Assembly: GCA_963573305.1 (NCBI GenBank)
Contig: OY754336.1
Location: 1,860,001-1,924,000 of the forward strand
Direction of reading: 5' to 3'
DNA length: 64,000 nucleotides
Source: Pyrrhosoma nymphula
Lineage: Eukaryota; Arthropoda; Insecta; Odonata; Coenagrionidae
The notes under the pieces were generated by a model. The model did not search any database, was not told the origin of the DNA, and saw only the letters and a list, made by a program, of their open reading frames with translations. Below, piece by piece: positions 14,001-27,292 of the stretch (its first letter is position 1; every line of letters starts with the position of its first letter). The translations under genes and the position numbers were made by a program.

Positions 14001-14399
14001 TTAATATTTAAGATGTGTTACATTTTATTCGTGAATCCTCATGAGTTTTCGATTTAATTTGTCTGCATTAGGACTATCTCTAGCGGCCTAATTTTTGACA
14101 GAACCTTTATTCGAAGAAAATGTCTATCCTTTTAATCGGTAGGAGAGTAATTTGTGTGCCATGGGAAATATTTGAGTATGAGAGAGAAGATAGAAGGGTT
14201 TCAGGAGAGAGCGAGGAATATCTACCGTCTGATTCAAATTGTGCTGCTGTCATTCCCTTTCTCTTATACGCGAGTGCCCTGAAGCGGCAAAACCCGAGGG
14301 TCCGACAAGGGCGAAGTGGTTACAACATAGAACTAAATTCTCGCTCCGAATTTCCCCGCTTGGCCGTAAGGTGTTATCTCAATTCTTCTGTCCCCGCCC
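11061..14399. other. No gene seen; AT-rich
   Basis: More than 3 kb of AT-rich DNA without recognisable repeats or genes. Confidence 0.5.
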
Positions 14400-15160
14400 C
14401 AGCGAGTTCCAAATAAATCGCGTGCGCTCTTGCCTTTAAAATGATTGCGAGGAATGCAGCGTACCGAGCCGCCGTGATCTTCGAATCTTTTCGGCTGTCT
14501 CGGAATTGCCGCGATTAATGCAACTCTCCGCCGTAAGGAAAGGTTCCGTACCTCCTTCACCTGTAAACTTTTGCGAGATACGTGGCGGGTGGTGGAGGTT
14601 TAACCCCCGCGAAACAGTGGCAACGGCACAGTCGAAGGGAGGAGCGCTTCTGGAGGGGGCGGGGAGGGGGGGGGGCGAGGCTGTGGTTTGGGGGGGGGAG
14701 GGAATGGTTTGGGGGGGCATGATGGGATCGTGTCGCCTCGTTCCACGGTGACTGCCTCCGACGTGACCCCGAGGACACACTTCGCACGGCTTCAAGAGCC
14801 GAGATTTTCGAGTTCGAGATTGCCCCACCTCCCTCCCGCCCTTCTCCCCCTACTCTTGTCGTCCCTTCTCCTTGCCATGCACTCCCGTTATCGTCTCCTT
14901 GACAAAGTCCTTGACTCTGATTCCTCGGGAAATCGTGCACGGAAAGGAGTCGGGCGCGATATTGGAATGGGGGTGAAGAGAGGTCCGCGATTGTTCCCCC
15001 ACCCCTCCCCTCTTCCCCCTGCCTTCCCCTCCCCTTGGACGGAGATGGCGTGGGGCGCATAGCTTCTCTCTCACTCCTTCGCCCCCAACCCACCACCTCC
15101 CCGCCCTACCCCCTCGCCTTCCCGTCCACGGGGAACGCGAGTTAAGTGCGTGAGACCCCT
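14400..15160. promoter_or_regulatory. GC-rich island 5
   Basis: CpG-dense with poly-G-rich (14655-14720) and poly-C-rich (14990-15110) subregions. Open frames overlap on both strands without domains. Confidence 0.4.
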
Positions 15161-16600
15161 GATGGAAATTTCGTTCCCAGGGACGTGGGCCGGTTCATGT
15201 TTTTACGGGGATGGCAAGGTTTATGCATGGAGGCAGCCGAGTTCTTAAATTTCCTATCTTGGTGGAATCCTGCGTTCCATTGGTCAAAAGTTTGGCTGAC
15301 GAAGAGAAAAGATGAAACCTTGCGACGTGCGAGATCATTTTTAAAAAGTAATGACGACGTATGTGCTGCGCGCGTTCTGGCGGCACTGCACCCCCCTCCC
15401 CACGTGCTTATCACTGCGGCAGACGTCTATTATACTTACAGTACAAGTTTCAACTCTTCACTGTCACTAATCTATTGTTACGACGCGTTCTTGTGAGAAA
15501 TGTTATTTCAGTATGTCCTGGAAATGAACCAAATAAAGACAAGCGTGGTGAAAATGCTACGGAAACGTTTCAAACTTTGACGCGTCTGCAGATACCGTTT
15601 TATCGAAAGCAGTCGGGAAGTTTCAGGCGGTACAAGGCCTTTACAGGGGGCCGTGAAAACGTTGAAAATTAACAAGGCGAAGAATGTAAGGATGTGAAAA
15701 TCGAAGATCAAGACAGATAATTTCCTTCTTAATGCACAATAAGCCATATCGGATGGATCAGTTATGTATTTCTTACGCCAGAACATATATTAAATGGAAA
15801 ATTGTTGCGGTACGTGACATTTAGACCAAGAGTGTTTTCGTGTGCTAAGTCGCCGTAAATTGTGGACTTAATCTACCCTTAAAAGATTATCCGATTGTTC
15901 ATGACGGTGATGTTAATGACGCTGGGAATTCTTAGGTAAAAAATTCAGCGTTTTTTTAATTTTCAAAGGCTTCATCTCTAATTGCCCTAATCATTCTGGT
16001 TGATTTTATTTTTATAAGCCATACACATTGTTAAATTTACAGAATTATATTCATCCTGGCTCAGTGGGATATCTGCGACTAAAAGAACTGGCTATTCATT
16101 GAGAATTAGAGAATGCGATTTATCAATCACGAGCCATAGTGTACGGTGATCAATTAATATTATTGAATTTTTACTGTTTATGAAAAAGTATGAATCTATA
16201 TTTAGTAATTGCTGCAATTTGTTTTGAATATCCTATGAAAATCTTTTCCCCGGCGGTATTTTGGTTTTGTTAATCTTTTTTGTGTCATATTTTGATTCCA
16301 GACCCATGCGTTTTGTATTCCTTTTCCTCTACTCCTGTGGCATTATACTGTTCCTTCGTGCACTTGGCCATCGCGGGTTGCTTGCCTCAGGGTATGTTTG
16401 CTACCTTCCATCTAGGGTCTCTCCACCATTGCAATGGATCATCATAGCATTTCGAGAATGCATTTTCTTTCAGAAATAGTTAACAAATAAAAAAAAAGTT
16501 AATTTTTGTTTCTGTCATTGAATTTTCTCCCAAGTGAAATTTCGCTTATTCTGAGTTAATTATGGATACGTAGTGGGTATCTCCCGAACTCCTGTATTTG
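15161..16600. other. No gene seen
   Basis: No supported feature; the open frame at 15146-15496 has no family match I recognise. Confidence 0.45.
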
Positions 16601-16799
16601 GGGATAGAAGAATTGACACTGCAATTCCACATGGTAATATATTTATTGAGACGACCGGTTTCGCCACAGAGCAGCATCTTCAGGTGCTAAAGATGCTAGA
16701 GCAGCATCTTCAGGTGCTGAAGATCCTGCTTGTGGCGAAACCGGTCGTCTCAATAAATCTATTACCATGTGGAATTGCAGTGTCAATTCTTCTATCCCT
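16601..16799. mobile_element. Palindromic element with hammerhead-like core (Penelope-terminus type)
   Basis: Near-perfect inverted arms at 16601-16670 and 16730-16799 flank two copies of a 29-30 bp unit (16670-16729). On the - strand (16653-16683) the left arm reads CTGAAGA, one extra T, GCTGC-TCT-GTGGC stem-loop, GAAA, CCGGT, C. The ACCGGT palindrome is the minimal stem III typical of hammerheads in Penelope-like elements. The element is non-coding. Confidence 0.6.
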
Positions 16800-17050
16800 G
16801 ATATCAAGGAATCCCTGATACCAAGTAAGGTACCTTCTATCCCTGATACCAAGTAAGGTCCGAAACTATCATCACCTGTATTTAAATGTGCAGGCCTATT
16901 TTCTTACACTTATATTGTTAATTGTTAACTCACCCGATGTTAAAGTCATTAGGTATTTGAGGTTGTGGAAAGTGGATAAATAAATGTGGCAAGTGTATAA
17001 TAGTCACCATTAGTTAACGAATATTAAGTATTCTTTGTGTCATTAATAGA

Positions 17051-19177
17051 GGAGGTGGTCCAAGTATGGGCTACATGTTTCATTTTGACGTCTACTGTGA
17101 TAACTTACATTATTTTTCAAGGTGTTAATGTTTTAATTGAACCTACAACAGGTCATGTATAAGATAGGGTAGTAATACGCACTTTAAGCCTTCAACTTTT
17201 TTTCAAGTTAGTTCATTTCAAAAAGTTGTTAAAATGATATTATTTCCAAAAGTGGTCTAAATATGGGCTAGTGGACCACTTATAATGTTAATATTAAAAA
17301 AAAGACAAAAATGAACTCAAAATACTGAAACATGTTAAAATTATCCAAAAAATATTAAAGGTAGTAAAAAAAGTAAAGCATATGCTCTAAAACAATGGTA
17401 GAGTTATTATTTGCAGAAATAACACACATAAGCCTCCATTTCTGCCCCCGCGCACCATGCGTGTGCCCACATTTGGCACATTATACACTGAACCCACGTT
17501 TCTCCACTCGTGTCCACGGAAAACAGTCCATCACAGAAGATACAGGTTGCATCACTGCCGTCAGAGCGGTCTTCTGAAGATAGGTCCAGGTCACTGTCAT
17601 CAAGCATCGGCTCCTCGTGATCTTCCCCGGAGTCTGAAGAAGACTGGCTCCTCTTAGCCATCTTTTTGCTCCGCTCAGTTTTCTTTCCTGCAAGTTTAAT
17701 CTTCCTGGATTTCACAACTTCGCCTTTCCCAGACCTATGAAAGAGTTTTTTCTTGCGCTTTCTTTTTTCTGATTTATCCAAAGATCTGCAACATTCATCT
17801 CGGTAGGGTGTGCCTCTCACAAGACACGCTTTTGCGGTCTCGGTTGGTCTTCTTCTTCGAGACAGTAGGCACTTGATTGACGTCAGATGGAAAAATTTGT
17901 TTGGATGACCCATCAACTCCAACCTGACCGGAATTTGGAATCTTGAAGGCTAGACAAACCGAGGAAAAGTCCTCACCAGGTGGTGAAAGAGAGGATGATG
18001 GTTGGATGGCTTGAGATTGAGAAGATGGCTGACATGACGGGGTTAGAGAAACTGAGCTACATGTAATCGCAGCTTCTATTTCTGTTGCGATAAAATCTGC
18101 TTTCTGGAAAATATTTTTGCTTAGCGGCCTAATCCCCGTATTTTTGAAACCATTTATGGCAACTTCTCCGGTTTGCACTTTGAGGTAGGCCTTCCCAAAA
18201 AGCTCCATGATGTCATAAGGTGTTACAGGACCGCTAGAATGTCGCAGCCTCAGACGGATTTCCTCACTGTAGTATGATTTTAATGGACCTATGAAAGTCT
18301 TGTCCAGTGGTTGTAGTTTGTGTGTGGAATGCGGGGGCAGACACACAGTGGTCACATGATTCTTCTTCGCCATGTCGCTTACATCCACATTTCGTACTTG
18401 AGAATAGTGGCCATCTACAATGAGCAGAACTGGAGATTCTTCACTTGGCTTGACCTCATGAATGAAATGAATAAATAGCCAGATTGGTGTGCCCTGCCTG
18501 CTGCACCAGGCGGAGAACCCTTATTTAACGTTGGGCTCATATTTGTGAGGGGAAAAATCACAAAAAAATTAAAGGAAGATATTTTTAACCTCCCTAATTA
18601 GCACACGATGGGTACCTAATACTTAAATAGTTAAAATAAGCGTTTATCAAAAAGTTTCACGCTGGAATGACAAAATATATGTATATAAATTAGAACAACC
18701 AAAATAAACAAAAAATAAGGAAAATATTTCTTTGTGAGGTTGAAAAATGGTCCAAATATGGGCTAGCCCGTTTGTAGACCAATTTTGCTCGCCCATAATT
18801 ACACCTACCGCCTTTTTTAGTTACACTTAACGCCAGATATTACGGATAAGCAATAGACGTTGTTCAACGTCTCTAAATCATATACTACAATGCCAGCTTT
18901 GATATAATAATAACAAAAATAACTTAAGTTATTCAATAAAATTTTAAAAAATAGAAACCATTTTCCTGAAAAAGTTGTATAGTCTTCAGCGATGAGGGTT
19001 ATGGACAAAAAACAATACAGCTTCCAACATGGAGGACAGTACTAGCTCAACCACTCCATTTCTTCTCTCTTATCAAATAGCAATTACTTTATACACCCAA
19101 CGATTACTTGCAGCACCTGCTAGTACCTCATTCATCAACCACCACATGGTATTTGGACCACAGCCCGTATTTGGACC
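17051..19177 (-). mobile_element. pogo-like DNA transposon relic with repeated GGTCCAAATATGGGCT motif
   Basis: A 16-bp motif close to GGTCCAAATATGGGCT occurs at 17057, 17254 and 18749 on the + strand and at 19162-19177 inverted, bracketing a broken DDE transposase. These probably mark terminal and subterminal binding repeats. Exact element ends and a TA duplication could not be fixed. Confidence 0.5.
17404..18526 (-). pseudogene. pogo/jerky-type DDE transposase with C-terminal PHD-like finger
   Basis: Reading leftward, the frame begins near 18526 with GFSAWCSRQGTPIWLF and contains PVLLIVDGHYSQVRN (a catalytic-Asp block). PPHSTHKLQPLDKTFIGPLK follows, a hallmark of the DDE_1 superfamily. After a frame change near 17830-17880 the second frame carries a Ser/Asp-rich linker. 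It ends in a Cys/His pattern (CIFC, CIMC, H-x2-WC, CYFC) like the PHD-type fingers at the end of some insect pogo-like transposases. The N-terminal helix-turn-helix and early catalytic region are absent, so the copy is dead. Confidence 0.8.
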
Positions 19178-19949
19178 TTCTCCCATTAAAGTATTGTTAC
19201 TTCGACATATGCTAAAGTGAGAGTTGATCATTTTGGGCCATAACTTGTAATCACTCATTTCTGTGGAACTTTCCGTAAATGATTTGGAAACGTAGCCCCC
19301 GACATTTCTTGAAGTCCGGTTTTTCCGTGTCTTTGCAAGCTAATGTTTCCAGGTGTATACATTTTGTGACCGGACCGAGCTTAGTTACTCTTAATGGCAC
19401 AAAATAGCCAAGTACTTGCGATATTTGATGTTTCGTATGTATTTTACTACGCTAAGGTATGATTATTCTGAATAACGAAATAAACATTCAATTAGGTGTG
19501 TTTGTTTACTCAGATTAAAGATTTCCTCCCTATGCGATTACCGGTGCGCTAACGTAGGGGCGATGTACATGTCGTTTTTCCCCCTCCCTCAAGCGTTAAC
19601 CATCATATTTGCCTTTTTGGATCGCTTTGCGATGGATATCATTCATTCATTCATCAATTTAGTGATGAATTAACGAAAACCGGGAGAAGAAGCCGTTTGT
19701 GAATTACGTTCTTATTTCGCACACGTGATGCATATGATAGGTATTTTCCATCATGCTAATTGATTTCTCGTCTCCTGCCCTCTTCGAATGCGTACTCCAC
19801 TGTCGTTTTAGGTGTGGTTTTTTTTCGATTTGGAAGATTCGAGGAAGTTCCTCATTTTTATGACTTGGAAGTCTCTCGTTTGTTTCGAAATGTCTTCAGG
19901 CTGGAGGCAGAGAGGGAAGTAACTGGATAGTAGTGGCCATTCAAATCTT
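19178..19949. other. No gene seen
   Basis: No supported feature. Confidence 0.45.
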
Positions 19950-20650
19950 CCACCGGCCGATTGCTTCCGCGATATGAACTTCTTGGTGCCGAACGGACGG
20001 TGGAGGACCGGACAACGCGGAGAGTGTAACCCGAGGCATAAGTGGGGTTCCTCAATTCGAATTCCTCAAGAAAGGGAGAAATTTTGGAGAGGCGACGCCC
20101 ATCCCCCCCCCCCTCCCTTCCAACCAATTACAACCGTTTCTTATTATATCTTCTCTCTCCTCTCCCTCTCCCCCCCCCCTTTATCCCCCCTCCGCTTATT
20201 CTCATTCACAGCCCAGAAGCCTCCGCGACCTTCAGCGAGACGTGTGAGAATCCGAAGTTACCAGGGCAACCGCCTCCGAAGTTTTATGTCCACCCCATCC
20301 CCTTCCTTCGCTCTCCTTTGTTGATCCCGTCCCTCCCGTGCTTTCCCCACCCCCGACGTCGCGTGGATTTGAGCCGCAAGCCGATCAGCCGGGCTTACGA
20401 CGTTTGTGTGCGAGAGACGCTTGTTGTGCCTTGGAGGTGGCTGTGTTGTCGGGAAGGATGTAGCGGGGGCGTTAATCGATGGTTTTCCGGCCCGATGGTC
20501 GCGTGGCCGAAATTTTCTCCCCAACCCCTTCTCCTCCTTGCCCCCCAGGGTGCTTTTCGCGTCAGCGATCCCTGTGTTGATTGCTTTTAAATGGAGAAAG
20601 GTAGTCGAGATTTGGTGCGGTGCGTTTGATTTTAAGGGCGGATCATTGTG
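19950..20650. promoter_or_regulatory. GC-rich island 6
   Basis: CpG-rich with C runs near 20100-20115 and 20170-20180; no coding signature. Confidence 0.35.
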
Positions 20651-21479
20651 TTTGCTTCTCTTAAGTCTGTTCCAGTAAATTACTGTAAATTTATCTGTCG
20701 ATTAATACCTTCTTCTTTCACTTTGTGTTTTTATAAGGAAAGAGTATGAGCTGTCTCGGGCATTCATTCAATAGACTTCAAATGTAATTAAATTAATTAT
20801 TTTCTACTGTTCAGGATTATGTTGCGGAATCTAAATGAATTAGTTTCGTCAAAATTAGGGTAATTCATTTAGTAACGCCAGTAAGTGAAAATTCACGGAG
20901 AAAAAATGTCGATGTGCATTCTCTCATGTATTATTATAATTTTTCCTGCATAATCATCTCACCTTTGCCGGTCCGATATGCTATCCAGTTGTACCACCAA
21001 GCTATCTCATTTGCGGGAGAATTTCGGAAAGTGTTTAAGGAAGTAAATGTTTTTGACTTCAGTCTGCACTGTCTTTCAGGAAGTTAAGCTGTTCTTTCTT
21101 CCTCATGTTGGTTTAAGATCTAGGGGTTGACTCCGTAATGAATGTTCTTTGGTTGATTGGAAAAATTATGAGTTTAGTGCCATGTTACTCGTGTCTTGCT
21201 GCATTTATTAAATTAAATATTGTAAGACTCCACTGTTTTCGGGTTCTCCAAGTATATCTTTAATATAAGTAAGTGGAAGAGTTCTTGCATCAGTTAATGT
21301 AATATATTTCCTTTGGGATAGAACTGAATGGGTGAATAAAAGTTAAGGCGAGCCATAGGCTTATTTGAAAAAGAGCTGTAGAACTGAAATGTGACCTTAC
21401 TGCATCACATGAACGTAATCAACCTACGAGATTATTCTCACTAGCTACCTTTCAATGTTCAAACTCCCTTGTTGCATTG
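20651..21479. other. No gene seen; AT-rich
   Basis: No supported feature. Confidence 0.5.
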
Positions 21480-22580
21480 AGGTTAACGTTATTTTCTCTA
21501 TCTTCGTACTCCTCCCCCTCTTCCATTATTACCACCCTCGTAACAATTATCCGCGCAGTCTCCAATCCATTTTTAAATGTGGTCACTTCTCGGTGCCTCA
21601 CCGCAAACGGCGCCTCATTCGTTAAAATTTCCTTCTCCGCCCTCGCGACTACTGCATTATTACTCGAGTCTCATCTTCACGACCCGGAGCCCCTGACCCA
21701 CGACCGGGGAAACAAGCGGAAAGAAGAAACTTTTTTTACGCCTCTTTCTACCCCCGTGAGAATATCCGTGAACCCCTCTCTCTCCCCCCCCCCCACCCCT
21801 CCCCGCCTCTCTCCAGACGTCGTCTCAATAAATAATAGTTGCCGGAGTTGCATGATCCGGCATCGGATTTCTCGGAGAAAGTGTCGCCGGCTTCGTTTCT
21901 GCGTGGGTTCTCTACTTTCCCCCCATGCACCTCACCCACTATTGCCCCCCGGGGGGTGGGGGAGGGAAGGGGGCAGTTGGATGGAGAGGCCCTCGCCCGA
22001 TGTCCGCCCACCACTCGTCTGCTCACCGGGCGAGGGAATAGCGCGCGCGGCCAGGTACGGCCCCGGAGCACTCCATCCAACCGTCCCTCCCGCTCCTTCG
22101 CCCCTCCGGTCTTGAAGCTGCCCCCCGTCTCCAACCCACCCAACTCCCGTTTCCCCCATACATTCCCCCCCCCCCTCCTGGGACTAGGGGGTGGGGTGAG
22201 AAGGGGCAGGAGGGAGCTGGGTTGGGGAATCGAGGGTTGTGCGCGCGCCCTTGCGAGTCGCTATGGTAACTAGTACCGGCGAGCGAACCGGGTGGGAGTG
22301 GAGGTGGTTTCGTGGTGAGGGGGTGGCGGGGGCAGGTGAGAGAGGGAGGGAGGAGGGGGTCGGGTGGACAAAGATAAGGGCGAAAGGGAAGGAGGCGGGG
22401 GCGAAACTCCATGTGCGCCCACCCTCTCGCTCGTGGTGGCGGAGGTGAAGGGGCCCGCGGGTCGTTAAAGGAGAGGCCGTGTGCGATGTGGGCGAAATCG
22501 ATCGCTCGGTCAATCGATTTCGACGAGAAAGAGTCGGAAGGATCCTCGTGGGCGATGAAGTGGAGGGTGTAAAGGTGGGG
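21480..22580. promoter_or_regulatory. GC-rich island 7
   Basis: CpG-dense block with alternating C-rich and G-rich tracts. A hairpin with 10-bp arms (22493-22502 and 22513-22522, CGAAATCGAT) lies near its right edge. Overlapping open frames on both strands show no domains. Confidence 0.4.
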
Positions 22581-22979
22581 AGGGAGATTTGGTGGTGTTG
22601 GTGGCCCCTTTATGCGATCAGGATATGAGGAAACGCCGAAGGGGTTGGAAGCCGCCAGATGCAGTGCAGTTACTTGGGATGTGCGACACTCAGATTTTAT
22701 TATCTCAACTTCTGAATCGCAAAATATTCTATTTATCGTTTATTGTATATCGGACAGTATTGTATGTCGAATTGTATCGCACGAGTTTTGATGTCGCATT
22801 TTATCTCAAAATGTGATATTGTGAGGTTATTTATGGTGTACTCCGGACACTTTCGTAATCGATACATCGCTACGTCACGCAGGCCTAGTGCTTGGTAGGC
22901 GGTTGAAGATTTCTAGGAGTGAGAGGCTGCACCCAATATCTCTGGAGTGCTTAAAATCGCTGACGATACATCGCAAATA

Positions 22980-23960
22980 CGCAATGGGAGACGGTGGAAG
23001 ATGTCAGGTCGGGAGAGGATGCGTTCCCTACGTTGGCGGCACACGGTTGGCGAGAAAAGCACTCCCCGTCAGGCGCGGAGGCCTGCGGCCGTGTGTGACA
23101 CCGACATGCCGCCGGGTGGGATTGACCGGTGCCCAGCGTGGCGTCATCATCGGGCGTGGGGAGGGGAGATAAAGAGGGGAGGTTGCAGGCGGATGCTGGA
23201 GGAGAGGGAATGGTGCGCGGGAAGAAAGAATATGTTGATGGGGACCGATGGAAGGGGGTTTGGTCGGCCGCTCCCCTGTATCGCCGCCGCCCACCCCTTA
23301 TCCTCCCCACCTGTCCGTCCCAATCCCTTTAAAAAAAAGAGAAAAAAAAACACCCTTTCCGCCGAGAGCCCTCTCCACCGTCCCTTGTACCCTATTTTGA
23401 CCCACTCGGCCCTCTCGCACACATGATGTGTGTGTGTGTTCGCGTTCCGTCAGACTGCTGCTGACACACAACAGGTATTTTTCTCTCGTCCCGTCTTCCT
23501 CCCCCACTCCCCCCAAACATATCCCGACCACCCCGTCGCGAACAACAATGGTGTTTTGGTCGGCGCCCGCCGCCGTACGTTCACCCCGTGGCTCCCCCAC
23601 TCTCCGATAAAGGGTCAATCTTACGTGAAAACGGAGAGGGGGAGGTGGGTTCATTGAAGGGACGGATTGCGAGAGAGGGCACTTAGGCGTGGATTGGTTT
23701 CGCGGGTCGGGGGTGCTGGACCCCAGGGGGGCGTTGATTGTCAAGAGCACAGGTTCGGCCCCGTCTTGGCGCAATCGCGGTCTGTCTCCTTGTCTCCAGC
23801 TGACCGGCGGAGTGCGAGTGGCAGGGTCCCCGTCATCTGGTTCCGGCGGGCTTTCCCATTGTCGCCTTTCGAGCACTCTTTCCGGGCTGCTGGAGGTAAT
23901 TGCTGGCTGCTTCCGCGCCCCTTCCTCCCCCGGTGAGCTAACGGAAAGGTTCGGGTGAAA
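22980..23960. promoter_or_regulatory. GC-rich island 8
   Basis: CpG-dense block. A 226-codon open frame on the - strand (23298-23978) is low complexity and overlaps frames on the + strand, so I do not call it a gene. Confidence 0.4.
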
Positions 23961-26369
23961 TGAGGCCGGGTATGCCACGGTGGTTCGCCTGTGGTTGGGC
24001 CTGACGGAAGAATTTGAATTGGGTGTGGGGTTACAGCTACAGTTGAGGCGATTGTCCCGTTTCTGAGCGAAATTGAAGTCAATGCTTCCTCTTTCGCGTT
24101 AATAGCTTTCCAAAAAAAATGTAACTTGAATAATTAAGGAGTTTGAATGAGGAGTGGTTGCGTTGGAGTATGGGCAAACCAGTTCCCCTTTATCTGGTCG
24201 GCACTTATAGTGATCGCTTTTTGTGAGATAAAGCGATATTTTTTCCCTCTCTTTGCATGCTCAGCGAATGGGAGAAGTTCTGGTGTCGAATATGTAGTAT
24301 CCGTTCGTCATTCGCAACTTAATGGGAGAATGTTGTTTCCAAATCCAATTATGACAGAAATGTTTTGATAAAATGTTGAAGATACTGCGAAGGAATTGTG
24401 AATCCCCCAGGTCTCCCGTGGATGTTGAATTATTGCGGTTTGCTCTTCCTCATCCCTGATCCCAAATTGGTTGTATATTTTGTATTTTCCATTAACGCTT
24501 ATTCTCGATTTAATTAATAGTTGTATTATTATGAGAGGCGTACTTTAAGTTTAAACTTCTTGGAACTGTACAAGTAAATTGTACTCAGTTGTCACGCGGG
24601 TCTTATGTTTTTTTTTCTTCAAGATTATAGAATGAAATGAATGGAATCATAGTCATGGCATGAATCCCTCGCGTTTTCCGATGACATTGTTTCTGTCATG
24701 GCCGTTTACAAGGCGTCCACTCCCCTTTTACTAAGTATACATTCAAGTACGGCTTATGAATTTCTGTTAAAGCAATGCATTTTATCTACTACCAGTGTGT
24801 TTTCCTCGCGAATTTCGAAACTTTTCCCATAATGGCATTTATGGTTACACTGATTGGTTGCGGTCATCTGCCTTAAGGTTCCACTCCTCGTCAGTTATTC
24901 ATAATCTGTCATCTGCGCGGTTTGTCAGAGAAAGCGCAATATTTTATTCAGGAAGTGGAATGCCAACACCAAAGTATTTTTTTTTAATTCCTACAAGAGT
25001 TTCCCCGGGTTTCAATCTCATTCTATAGGTGCCACATATGAAAAATGTCTAGTATCCTTGCAATCTGCTGCCCTGATCACTGCAGCCGCCCACTAAAGAT
25101 GTAATACTATGCGTTGCTGTGTTATAATTGAGTTTGATTTGTCAATATCAGAATATTGGATTCTGTTTGGAGTTTAAAATTGTTTTTCAACACTTTCAAC
25201 CTCACATTTTCTCGTATGGCAACATTTTGCACGTCTGTATTCTTCACATTCTGCTGTTTTTAAGGTAGTTTGAGCGAAGTATCGCTTCACCAATAATTTG
25301 ATGAATTTGACCTAATTTTAAATTAAAAAACTGATCTTTCCAATGATATCAAAATATTAACCCCTTGCCGAACTACTTTTCGGGCAATTTGCCTAAAAAT
25401 ATAAACTGTTTTACATGGGATAGATTACGGCTGGGAGAGGACATTGAAGAAATGAGGAATTTCTAGCGTTTAGATTTCGTCAAGTGACTAACGATAGTGT
25501 TCGTAACGTGTAGTTTGTACGTTTTCTCTGCTATTTATCAAAAGTAATCAATTACTCTCCGCAATAACTTTTACAGATTCGCGAAAAAACCCTTGAATCT
25601 GAAGACGTTTTCATCGTACGGTGTGAAAATTTAGTCAAGTTAGAGACTTATGTAGCTATATCTATTTAATTACTGAGAATATTTTTCTTATATAACTATT
25701 TATTTGCGCCATAAATATTACAATATTTACTTCATACTTCTTACAGATGCTGACATTAAAAAATATAATTTAAATATACTCTCCATTATGACTCGGCATT
25801 GTCCGGCAGCACGGTTCCAGTGATACGTTTACATGGTCGAACGAAGTCGATTGCTTCACCTACGATTTTCCCGAAACGCAATAATTTCCGAGCACTTCCT
25901 ACTCACTCAAGGTCGAAGCCGTTAGTCGCCTTTGGGACCATTTGAAAAATGAGGACACATCCTGCGAAGAGGAATAGCAGTTCCTCCTGCATACCGCTTG
26001 CTTCCTTCGCTCGAGGGTGTGAAATGCGTTTTCTGACACCATCTCCGTTCCGGTTTTTGCTTGTTTGTACGTGCGTACGTGTTCCACTTTCGAACTCTTC
26101 AATTATTCAATCCGATAGTGCGCCCCGCCGCCGACCTTTCGTTTACATAGCGATTGGCATCGACGAGGTATGGCGACCTTCAAGTACGAAATTTTTGCGA
26201 AAGCAAGATAATTCTGCCGCCGAATAGTTCGCGCTTGAGCCTGTGAGTTGCGGTTCTACTTTTGCGGCGGTGATTGCCATCGTAGCCTAACTCATGTGTT
26301 AATAACTTTGTCTTTATAAATTGCTATGAGAAAATTATAAAAGAAATATAATTGTGATTTCATTGTTTA
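23961..26369. other. No gene seen; AT-rich with a small CpG-richer patch
   Basis: Mostly AT-rich. A patch at about 25790-26290 is richer in CpG. No coding or repeat structure recognised. Confidence 0.45.
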
Positions 26370-27220
26370 AGCCCGTTTCACACGATCAAATTCTGCGTCA
26401 AATTCCATTCAAGAATCATTGATCAAGGTTTCTCGAATGGACATGACGTCATGACAGCGGACATGTTTTCTTGAAAGCTCTTGAAAGGCTTCGTCGCCAT
26501 CAAATTCCTCTCGTCTTGAACGGTTCTAATTTTTCTTGAATCTTGAACGGCCTTGAAGCGTATCCACCAATGGGGTTGTATTTCAGACCACTGGGCGTAA
26601 GATGGCCGACATGGAGTAAGTTCCATGCGGAAGCACCTCGTATATTATGCTATTATGTTATAATAAAATAATTGTTCAATGTAACACATGCGCCTTTTAA
26701 CATGCAAGTGCCACTGTGCTTTAAATTATGAAATATGTATGTAAGCTATACGAGGTATATGATGGTCTCAATTGACAGTACAATATTTCTAGTGACGGAA
26801 GGAAAACAAGGACAATCTTTCACGTCGTACTTTGAAAGAACTTACATTAGAGTATTTAGGCGTACAATAATGATCTCTGCTTTTTATTTATAATTGATAT
26901 CGTGCTTCATATTTAGGAAACGTCAACTATTGGCACAATAAGAACTTTATGGACAAATTTCGCTCACAGAATTTCCAGGCGAGAAATGGACACCGTCGAA
27001 GAATTTATGATAATTTACGAAATATGTACTAGTTTTCTCGCAACATATGAGATTTGACTGGATATCTTTAAATAATAATTGTTTTTGCGTACAAATAAGA
27101 TCCTCAGAAGGAATGTAGATGAAATTTTGTAACAAAACATGACAAGCCGTTGACAAGCACGAAAGCCTGCTAAAGCCATGTACGGAATACACCATATTTG
27201 TTCTCCTACTGCTGTATAGT

Positions 27221-27292
27221 CGTTCGTAGCCTAGTGGTTATCGTCCTCGCCTGGTAACTTGGAGATCTCCGTTTCAAATCTCGATGACGGAA
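27221..27292 (+). repeat. tRNA-like SINE head or tRNA pseudogene
   Basis: An A-box match (TAGCCTAGTGG, 27227-27237) and a degenerate B-box (GTTTCAAATC) are spaced as in a tRNA. The stems do not pair well, so it is not a functional tRNA. It lies inside the Harbinger relic. Confidence 0.45.

Noticed and set aside
21477..22115. 212-codon open frame on the + strand
   Set aside because: Sits in a CpG-rich island with equally long frames on the opposite strand; low complexity and no domain.
23298..23978. 226-codon open frame on the - strand
   Set aside because: Overlaps several + strand frames in a GC-rich island; no family signature or splice context.
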